Below are positions 9,884 to 16,234 of a DNA stretch of 64,000 nt, piece after piece. How positions within the stretch are numbered: position 1 is the first letter of the stretch; every line of letters starts with the position of its first letter. The DNA comes from an uncultured Lachnospiraceae bacterium. Lineage in GTDB: Bacteria; Bacillota; Clostridia; Lachnospirales; Lachnospiraceae. The stretch is taken from the NCBI GenBank assembly GCA_945919795.1, contig CAMEJJ010000004.1, forward strand, positions 62,001 to 126,000, given 5' to 3'. The position numbers and the translations under genes were made by a program. The notes beneath the pieces are model-generated. The model was not told the DNA's origin and did no database searches. It saw only the letters and a program-made list of their open reading frames with translations.

Positions 9884-10163
9884 ATGGGATGCCCGAACCT
9901 CCTTTTTTCTTGTATTTCTCTATTTGGTATGCCTTTTTCTTGCTTTTCATGCTCTTTCGAATCGCTCGGGGCATACTTTTTTCTCGCCTTTCTCTCTCTG
10001 GTATGCCTTTTTCTTGCTTTTCACGCTCTTTCGGACGGCTCGGGGCATACTTTTTTCTCACCTTTCTCTATTTGGTATGCCTTTTTCTTGCCTTTCATGC
10101 TCTTTTGGATGCCCCAGGGCATACTTTTCCCTTTTCTTTCATTCTCTGGTATGTCTATCTTGC
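9884..10163. repeat. 74-bp tandem repeat array with embedded inverted repeats
   Basis: About 3.5 to 4 copies of a pyrimidine-rich unit. The landmark GGTATG(C/T) recurs at 9926, 10000, 10074 and 10148, exactly 74 bp apart. The three full units contain GTATGCC and, 36 nt later, the complementary GGCATAC followed by T4-6, which resembles a long-loop hairpin with a T-tail. A second upstream segment (CATGCTC) could also pair with GGGGCAT. The period is not a multiple of three, so frames rotate between copies and long open frames here are not coding evidence. It lies between divergent murE and the DMT transporter. Confidence 0.85.
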
Positions 10164-10204
10164 AGTTTTTAAAACATATGCTAAAATGATTGATGCTAGA
10201 CATC

Positions 10205-10252
10205 TGACAGGATTATCTCTTGACAGGATTGTCTCTAATCCGATTGTCTTTT
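10205..10252. repeat. 16-bp tandem repeat, about three units
   Basis: Two near-identical 16-bp units (TGACAGGATTATCTCT and the same with one A to G change) are followed by a diverged third unit. It is distinct from the 74-bp array and has no coding signal. Confidence 0.6.
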
Positions 10253-10294
10253 ATTAGGCAATTCTCAAATTCTTTAGAATGACATATTATAATG

Positions 10295-10391
10295 TTGGGT
10301 CAAAAGGTATTTTGACCCCAATGATACCAACGGATTGCTACACACTTTGTGCTCTCGCATAAAAAGTATAACCTTTTGACCCTGGTATCAT
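10295..10391. repeat. Nested inverted-repeat element upstream of the DMT transporter
   Basis: A perfect 9-bp hairpin GGGTCAAAA-GGTA-TTTTGACCC occupies 10297-10318. In addition GGGTCAAAAGGT (10297-10308) is perfectly complementary to 10371-10382, and ATGATACCA (10321-10329) to 10383-10391. The element could therefore fold locally or end to end. It lies directly after a TATAAT-like sequence (10288-10293) and ends 21 nt before the transporter start. A decayed relative occurs at 53278-53343. It could be a small MITE-like element or an operator/attenuator. Confidence 0.65.
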
Positions 10392-10412
10392 ATTATCTAT
10401 ACGGAGGTACTT

Positions 10413-11375
10413 ATGAAAAATAAAACAACCAGAAATTCATTCTTATTAGTTCTGACAGCATTGATCTGGGGAATTGCATTTGTAGCACAGAGTGAAGGTG
10501 GTGATGCCATCGGACCTTATTCTTTCAACTGCATTCGATTTTTGATTGGAGGTTTCGTGCTAATTCCAGTTATTAAACTCTTAGACCAACTGGGTTATAC
10601 CGGAAAAAAATCTGCAACACCCGAATCCAAAAAAACTCTGCTAAAAGGCGGTGTCATATGTGGAATTATTCTATGCATTGCATCCAACCTCCAACAGGCA
10701 GGTATCTATATGGGCTGTCCGGCCGGGAAAGCCGGTTTTTTAACCGCCTGTTATATTATACTGGTTCCAATACTTGGACTATTCTTAAAAAAGAAATGTT
10801 CTATAAGAGTCTGGATTGGTATCATCCTGACTGTGATCGGTTTATACTTACTATGCTTAAATGAAACCCTGACCTTACAACCGCAGGATATTCTGGTTTT
10901 AATCTGCGCATTATGCTTTGCTTTTCATATTCTTGCGGTAGATCATTTCACACCGCTTGTGGAAGGAATCCGCATGTCCTGCATCCAATTCTGGGTTGCC
11001 GGATGCATTACCGCTGTTCCCATGTTGCTCTTTGAGATGAAGCCTTTTAGTGGAAATCTCTTTATATGGGGAAGCGCTTTTCAGACATCTGATGCCTGGA
11101 TTCCTCTTTTGTATGCCGGAATTCTTTCCTGCGGCGTTGCATATACCCTGCAAATCATCGGACAGGAAGATGTAAATCCTGCAGTGGCATCCTTACTCAT
11201 GAGTTTGGAATCGGTTTTCTCTGTTTTGGCAGGCTTTCTCTTATTGCACCAAAAACTGAGTATGCGCGAATTATCCGGATGCGCATTTATTTTTGCAGCT
11301 GTCATTCTGGCACAACTGCCTGTTAAAGAAAAATCACATCCCAAAAAAGAAAATGACAAAGGGAAAATAAAATAA
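10413..11375 (+). CDS. EamA/DMT-superfamily transporter
   Basis: 320-aa integral membrane protein of the drug/metabolite transporter superfamily, with about ten hydrophobic segments arranged as two EamA repeats (roughly 8-145 and 155-295). The N-terminus LTALIWGIAFVAQ and the second-repeat LLMSLESVFSVLAG are typical of the family. Substrate cannot be read from sequence. A GGAGGT site lies 7 nt before the ATG. It is a single plus-strand gene between the repeat region and a strong terminator; the C-terminus is a lysine-rich tail. Confidence 0.85.
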   Translation: MKNKTTRNSFLLVLTALIWGIAFVAQSEGGDAIGPYSFNCIRFLIGGFVLIPVIKLLDQLGYTGKKSATPESKKTLLKGGVICGIILCIASNLQQAGIYMGCPAGKAGFLTACYIILVPILGLFLKKKCSIRVWIGIILTVIGLYLLCLNETLTLQPQDILVLICALCFAFHILAVDHFTPLVEGIRMSCIQFWVAGCITAVPMLLFEMKPFSGNLFIWGSAFQTSDAWIPLLYAGILSCGVAYTLQIIGQEDVNPAVASLLMSLESVFSVLAGFLLLHQKLSMRELSGCAFIFAAVILAQLPVKEKSHPKKENDKGKIK

Positions 11376-11464
11376 ACAATTTGACTAATTCATTCAGAAC
11401 ATGGTTTCAGAATATAAAATCGGAATATAAATTGAAATAATAAAAAAGGATAATAGTCAAAGCA

Positions 11465-11490
11465 AAAACCCCAACAGACGTTGGGGTTTT
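11465..11490 (+). terminator. Rho-independent terminator after the DMT transporter
   Basis: Perfect 11-bp stem AAAACCCCAAC / GTTGGGGTTTT with an AGAC loop, 90 nt after the transporter stop. A and T runs on both sides could make it bidirectional. Confidence 0.85.
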
Positions 11491-11503
11491 CGCTTGAATT
11501 CTT

Positions 11504-11591
11504 ATGAGGGGGGGAGATAGTGAGTTTTGCTTCAACTATCTTGATACCTACTATACTGACAAAATGTGTTCATTTTGTGATTAAACTATGA
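11504..11591 (+). other. G7-run segment with hairpins and two tiny open frames
   Basis: An unusual run of seven Gs (11508-11514) is followed by GATAGT...ACTATC and by the perfect 8-bp hairpin ACAAAATG-TGTT-CATTTTGT (11559-11578). Two overlapping small frames exist (ATG 11504, GTG 11520), both ending by 11591, but neither has a properly spaced ribosome site. I cannot support a gene. Confidence 0.35.
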
Positions 11592-11650
11592 AAAAAAATG
11601 AAACTTTCTTAACCGTTTCTTTATTTTTTATTACCTTTTCGGATTTTTAT

Positions 11651-11904
11651 ATTTTTCCCCTTTTTGGATTTGTGTTCCCAATATATATCTTTGCTCGCCG
11701 GCTTTTACGAGGTTTTGTGACTTTCTTAGCGGCATGACGAGCAAAAATAATGACCGGTTTCAACTGTTTGAAGACGAAGTCTGAGTTTTGAAACCGGTCA
11801 TTTCATTAATTTTTGTGAGCATGTCGCTTAGAAAATCTAAAAACCGAAGTACGAGGCGGCAAAGATATATATTGGGAACACAAATCCGAAAAGGGAATAA
11901 TTTT
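11651..11904. repeat. Long multi-tier hairpin repeat, copy 1
   Basis: 254-bp near-palindrome. The outer arms (11661-11693 with 11859-11890) are almost perfectly complementary. A middle arm pair spans about 11700-11735 and 11819-11855. The core stem AATGACCGGTTTCAA / TTGAAACCGGTCATT encloses AGAC-GAA-GTCT. It ends at the base before the kinase stop codon (11905), so it would form in that gene's 3' untranslated RNA. It shares core and middle arms with copies at 42338, 51762 and 30608. Confidence 0.85.
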
Positions 11905-12831
11905 TTACACCGTCACAATTACCACATCCTGAATTAATTTTTCCATGGTATCCTGCGGAATCATTCCGCTCTCCAATGTCGTTGCATTGGCTGCTGATAC
12001 ACCTGCGGCAAACTTCATGGTATCTTCGTCATTCAATCCCTGAATCATTCCTAAAATCATGGCTGCAACCACACAGTCTCCGCATCCAACGGTGTTGACT
12101 TTTTTAATCCGAGGCGGAACTGCTTTTATAACTTTTGTTTTCGTAATCTGCAAAAGCCCTTTATCACCCATGGACACTACAACCTTAACAACACCGGCTT
12201 TAATATATTCATATGCCGCCTGAATGATTTCAGCCTCCGTAGAAAGCTTTTTGCCTACGGCATATTCTAATTCCCGGCGATTCGGCTTAATGCAGTATGG
12301 CACGGCCTCAATTCCTCTCTTTAAAGGTTCACCGCTTGCATCCAAGAATGCCTTTGCCCCATGATCATTGCAAATCTTAATCAGTTTTGCATAGAAATCT
12401 TCGGGAAGTCCCTCCGTCAGACTTCCGGATAAAACAACATATTCGCTGATTTTTACCAATTCACGGAAACGATCCATAAAATCTTCCCGTTCAAAAGAAA
12501 GAATCTTCGGCCCCGGCTCTAAAATCTCTGTTACATATCCGTCATCACCGATGATGTTCATATTAGAACGCGTTAAGCCACGGATTGTCGTGAAAGATGT
12601 GTTGACACCCATATTGCGTAGCTCTTCTTCTATAAATTCGCCGGTATAACCTCCGACAAATCCGGTCGCCGTTACATGTGCATCAAACTGTCTCAATACC
12701 TTTGTAACATTAACCGCTTTTCCACCCGGAATGCTGACCAGATCCCGCATACGGTTGATCTGACCAATCATAACATTGGATGTGTTATAAGTTTTATCAA
12801 TTGCCGGATTACAGCTTACAGTTAATATCAT
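11905..12831 (-). CDS. 1-phosphofructokinase-family (PfkB/LacC) sugar-phosphate kinase
   Basis: 308-aa ribokinase-like kinase. The N-terminal MILTVSCNPAIDKT and PGGKAVNVTKVL (35-46) are typical of the FruK/LacC subfamily, which phosphorylates fructose-1-phosphate or tagatose-6-phosphate. The catalytic-base loop, normally GAGD, reads VGCGDC with Asp252 retained. It has no PTS or fru/lac neighbours, so the sugar cannot be assigned from context. GAGGGG lies 7 nt before the ATG. Its 3' end abuts the copy 1 hairpin. Confidence 0.85.
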   Translation of the reverse strand: MILTVSCNPAIDKTYNTSNVMIGQINRMRDLVSIPGGKAVNVTKVLRQFDAHVTATGFVGGYTGEFIEEELRNMGVNTSFTTIRGLTRSNMNIIGDDGYVTEILEPGPKILSFEREDFMDRFRELVKISEYVVLSGSLTEGLPEDFYAKLIKICNDHGAKAFLDASGEPLKRGIEAVPYCIKPNRRELEYAVGKKLSTEAEIIQAAYEYIKAGVVKVVVSMGDKGLLQITKTKVIKAVPPRIKKVNTVGCGDCVVAAMILGMIQGLNDEDTMKFAAGVSAANATTLESGMIPQDTMEKLIQDVVIVTV

Positions 12832-12933
12832 ATGTACCCCTCACTATGTTTTATTATTGTTGTATCTTACTTCATTTTTCAAACAATGATTTGGTTTTCA
12901 CTTCACTTTTCTTTTTTAACATGTTCTGATTCA

Positions 12934-12962
12934 AGTTTACATAATTTATTAAACTTTGTCCA
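12934..12962 (-). promoter_or_regulatory. Promoter of the PfkB-family kinase gene
   Basis: On the minus strand, -35 TGGACA (12957-12962) and -10 TAAACT (12934-12939) with a 17-nt spacer, about 100 nt before the start codon. Confidence 0.5.
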
Positions 12963-13039
12963 GTATCTTTTACATGCAGAATCCGATAATCTTATACTCT
13001 ATTTTCATGATTGTCGCAAAAATCTATTTCCTTCTTCCA

Positions 13040-14800
13040 TTAATACCACTCAATATGGCGTATTTTCATCTGCAAAGAACGACAGTTTCCATACTCATTC
13101 CACTCCGGTGAATAGGCAATTCTCGCTCTCTTTTCTGTACTGTTTATATAATCCTGCATAAAGGCATCACCGTCACAAAAACAAATCCCGACGGCCGTAC
13201 TGTTTTCCTCATTTCTAAGCTGCATACGAACGACATTGTGCTTATCGCCCATAACTTTTACCCGACTCACATAGACTCTTTCTGCAAACAATGGTTTTTC
13301 ATTCCCATTTCCATAGGGCTCCAGTTTTTCAAGTTCATCCATCAGGCGGTCGGACACCCAGCCAAGCATCATTTGCAGATCAAGCATCAGAGTCTCTTCC
13401 AAATCGCAATCACACAGAGTACAGACCTCATTGATTCTCTCACGGAATATTTCAACCTGATCCGACGGCAAAGACAGTCCGGCTGCAAGCTTATGCCCTC
13501 CGTATTTTAAAAATAAATCTTTTACCTTTGTCATCTCATCATACATATGATAAGCTTCAATGCTTCGCCCGGAACCTTTTACACAATCATCTCCATTTGT
13601 CAAAACAAATGTCGGACGATAATACTTTTTGCAAAGTCTTCCCGCAATAATACCTGCCAATGATTCATGCACATCGGGTAGATAGACAACTAACACCCGG
13701 TCTTTTAAAAGCCCCTGTGCCTCTATGATTTCATAAGCTTTCTCTTCTCCCTGTGTTGTTAAATCCTGTCTTTCCTGATTTAACTGTTTCAGACTTATTG
13801 CAAGTGCATCCGCTTCTTCTTTTGTCGTGGCACTCAAAAGTTCAATCACATGGTATGCATCATCCAGACGTCCGGAAGCATTAAAACAGGGTCCCAAAAC
13901 AAAACCGATATGATAAGGTGTAATCTCTTTATTCTCCAAATCACACGCAGAGATTAATGCCTGCAATCCCATGTTTTGGGATGTTTTCATCTTTTTCAAT
14001 CCGTACTTTACAATGATACGGTTCTCATCAATCAGATCCATAACATCTCCTACCGTCGCAAATGCCGCAAATACCAGACATTCCTCAAGCACGGAATTCT
14101 GAGAAACCTGTCCTTCTATATTCTGAATATCTTTACACAATACCCGTTGTATCAGCGCACAAATTACTTTATACGCCACTACAGCACCACAGATATCTCG
14201 AAACGGATAGATACAATCCTCCTGTTTGGGATCAATCACAGCATCCGCAGGAGGCAGAATATATTTTCGACCTCCATCCGTTTCTTCATAAGGCACTTCA
14301 TGGTGGTCAGTCACAACGACACAAATTCCGTGATCCTTTGCCCGCATAATCTGATCATATGCCGCAATCCCGTTATCACAGGTAATGATCAAATCCACAC
14401 CATCCTCCACGGCTTCATCAATCAAACGATCGTTTAACCCATATCCGTCTGTTACACGATGCGGAATCCGGATATCAATACCATCACAACTCTCTTTCAC
14501 AAAGGAAAGACCTTTATACAATATGTATGCGGAACAAATTCCGTCGATATCATAATCTCCGATAATCCGGATACGTTTGTTTTTCTGTAAGTATTCTTCA
14601 AGCAAAGAAACCGCTTTTTTCATATCTTTTAACAGCATCGGATCATACATATCCGCTTGTGTTCCGTTTAAAAAGTGCTCCATCTGCGCATCATTAGTAA
14701 TTCCTCTGTTTACCATGATTTTTGCAGTCAACGGACTGATTCCATGTTGCTTTGCCAAAAGATCAAAATCAGCTCTTTTAGGATTCAATTGCCACTTCAT
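13040..14800 (-). CDS. recJ: Single-strand DNA exonuclease RecJ
   Basis: 586-aa 5'-3' exonuclease of the DHH superfamily, used in recombination and repair. The metal-site motifs are IIGDYDIDGICSA and VVTDHHEVP; a DHHA1-type region contains GGHKLAAG, and an OB fold follows at the C-terminus. I start at 14800 (MKWQLNPKR) because AGAGG precedes it by 6-7 nt; a longer in-frame start at 14842 would fall inside a terminator-like hairpin. Its leader carries that hairpin, so expression may be attenuated. Confidence 0.92.
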   Translation of the reverse strand: MKWQLNPKRADFDLLAKQHGISPLTAKIMVNRGITNDAQMEHFLNGTQADMYDPMLLKDMKKAVSLLEEYLQKNKRIRIIGDYDIDGICSAYILYKGLSFVKESCDGIDIRIPHRVTDGYGLNDRLIDEAVEDGVDLIITCDNGIAAYDQIMRAKDHGICVVVTDHHEVPYEETDGGRKYILPPADAVIDPKQEDCIYPFRDICGAVVAYKVICALIQRVLCKDIQNIEGQVSQNSVLEECLVFAAFATVGDVMDLIDENRIIVKYGLKKMKTSQNMGLQALISACDLENKEITPYHIGFVLGPCFNASGRLDDAYHVIELLSATTKEEADALAISLKQLNQERQDLTTQGEEKAYEIIEAQGLLKDRVLVVYLPDVHESLAGIIAGRLCKKYYRPTFVLTNGDDCVKGSGRSIEAYHMYDEMTKVKDLFLKYGGHKLAAGLSLPSDQVEIFRERINEVCTLCDCDLEETLMLDLQMMLGWVSDRLMDELEKLEPYGNGNEKPLFAERVYVSRVKVMGDKHNVVRMQLRNEENSTAVGICFCDGDAFMQDYINSTEKRARIAYSPEWNEYGNCRSLQMKIRHIEWY

Positions 14801-14824
14801 ATCATTCCTCTTTCTGAAAGAAAA

Positions 14825-14865
14825 GGACATTATTCCACTCAAACGAATAATGTCCCTCTATTCAT
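14825..14865 (-). promoter_or_regulatory. Attenuator-like hairpin and leader mini-ORF before recJ
   Basis: A perfect 11-bp stem GGACATTATTC / GAATAATGTCC (14825-14835 with 14845-14855, 9-nt loop) is followed on the minus strand by TTTTCTTTC, only 25 nt upstream of the recJ ATG. A leader frame MNRGTLFV (ATG 14865, stop at 14839 in the loop) has an AGGAG site 10 nt upstream. It could instead be the distal terminator of the exchanger gene at 15090. Confidence 0.5.
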
Positions 14866-14940
14866 GTTTAACTACTCCTGTTTCTTACATATAATACTAC
14901 TTCTTAACCTGTTTCACACAAATTATCCTGTTGTCCATTC

Positions 14941-14964
14941 GTGTTATATTATTTAGTATAACAC
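14941..14964. promoter_or_regulatory. Perfect 8-bp inverted repeat upstream of recJ
   Basis: GTGTTATA and TATAACAC are separated by 8 nt, in the 247-bp recJ/exchanger spacer. There is no T-tail on either strand, so a protein-binding site is more likely than a terminator. The cognate protein is unknown. Confidence 0.35.
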
Positions 14965-15089
14965 CATGAAGTAAGTAATAAAAATGTTTTTCATTTATTG
15001 ACATATCCGAATTACTATATTCGATATCTGTCTTTCATAATTCACAAACATATTAGTCCATATTGCATTCCTGTTATTTTCTCACAAAA

Positions 15090-16019
15090 CTATACCAGCA
15101 GATATACAAAATATCCCGCATAGCATAAAAGCATCGTAATTCCGACCGGACGCGAAAGCTTATGGTTTTTCAAAACGCCGAGCCAGAGTATAATTCCGGC
15201 ACCGATAGCAACCAGACTGTCTATAATGAAATTGCTCTGGAAAATGACCGGTGTAACCAGTGCGGTTGTTCCACAGACAAACAAAACATTAAAAATATTA
15301 CTTCCGACAATATTACCGATTGCAATGTCTGCTTTTTTCTTATGTGCAGCCATAATACTGGTAACAAACTCCGGCAGTGAAGTTCCGAAAGCCACAATGG
15401 TAAGTCCTACGAATCGCTCTGACATTCCAAAAAATCTGGCAATCTCACTTGCTGAATCAACAACAACATCAGCTCCCCAGACAACCAGTACGGCACCAAC
15501 AATTCCCAAAATAATCAAAAGCCATACCGGCTTACTCTTCTCCGGTTTGGTATCTTCTTTGTTTTTCTTTGCCATCATGAGCAAATAAACCATGTACAGA
15601 ATGAAAAGTCCCCACATCACAAGGCCTTCCACAAATGTAATGACATTGCCGGAAATACCAAACAACAGCATGACAACCATGGTCAAAAGCATAAACGGCA
15701 TTTCATAACGGACGGTGGATTTTTGCACCGCAATGGTTGTAATCACAGCTGTGATACCAAGGATAACCAGAATATTCATGATATTGCTGCCCACAACATT
15801 TCCTACGGTAATGCCCGCATTACCTTTTACAGCCGAAGCAATACTGACCGCGGCTTCCGGTGCGCTTGTTCCCATCGCCACAATCGTCAAACCGATTACC
15901 AATTGCGGAATACCAAATTTTTCCGCAATCCCGGCGACACCTTCCACGAACCAGTCTGCTCCTTTTACAAGCATCACAAATCCGAGTACCAATAATAAAA
16001 ACTGAACAATCAAACCCAT
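15090..16019 (-). CDS. CaCA-family cation exchanger, paralogue 1 (YrbG/CaxA-like)
   Basis: 309-aa membrane exchanger with two inverted alpha-repeat regions, each carrying GTS(A/L)PE and GNIVGSN-type signatures (GTSAPEAAVSI; GTSLPEFVTSI). The family exchanges Ca2+, and in some members Mn2+, against Na+ or H+. It is very similar along its length to the gene at 55088. I prefer the start at 16019 (MGLIVQFLL) because it aligns with the paralogue; an upstream ATG at 16061 is in frame and neither ribosome site is strong. Unlike the paralogue, no riboswitch precedes it. Confidence 0.88.
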   Translation of the reverse strand: MGLIVQFLLLVLGFVMLVKGADWFVEGVAGIAEKFGIPQLVIGLTIVAMGTSAPEAAVSIASAVKGNAGITVGNVVGSNIMNILVILGITAVITTIAVQKSTVRYEMPFMLLTMVVMLLFGISGNVITFVEGLVMWGLFILYMVYLLMMAKKNKEDTKPEKSKPVWLLIILGIVGAVLVVWGADVVVDSASEIARFFGMSERFVGLTIVAFGTSLPEFVTSIMAAHKKKADIAIGNIVGSNIFNVLFVCGTTALVTPVIFQSNFIIDSLVAIGAGIILWLGVLKNHKLSRPVGITMLLCYAGYFVYLLV

Positions 16020-16145
16020 TTTAAATCTCTGCCCTTTTGTTTTATATTTAAAATACCGCATTTACGCCATTTTATTCCGTAATCAGCGTTCCGTTTGCTT
16101 TCATGCAAACTTATACTTTTGCAGTTTCATTCTTCATAAAAATTA

Positions 16146-16200
16146 AAAAAGCCAAAGGATGAATATCTGCACAATAAGTACTTTACATCTTTTGGCTTTT
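16146..16200 (-). terminator. Terminator of the scf-secDF operon
   Basis: Arms AAAAGCCAAAAGATG and CATCCTTTGGCTTTT on the minus strand form a long stem with one bulge, followed by T-rich sequence, 35 nt after the secDF stop. Confidence 0.8.
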
Positions 16201-16234
16201 CTTTTCAATAAAGAAACTCAGTTTTATATTTTAT

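Noticed and set aside
9884-10163. CRISPR array
   Set aside because: The units are contiguous 74-bp tandem repeats without unique spacers, and no cas genes are present.
9700-10257. Three overlapping plus-strand open frames (185, 148 and 110 codons) and a 93-codon minus-strand frame
   Set aside because: All arise from the pyrimidine-rich 74-bp repeats, which lack stop codons. Because 74 is not divisible by three, the same peptide appears in rotating frames. No ribosome sites or family features.
11651-11904. Insertion sequence remnant
   Set aside because: No transposase frame or clear target duplications were seen; the long internal complementarity is not just terminal inverted repeats. A MITE origin cannot be excluded.
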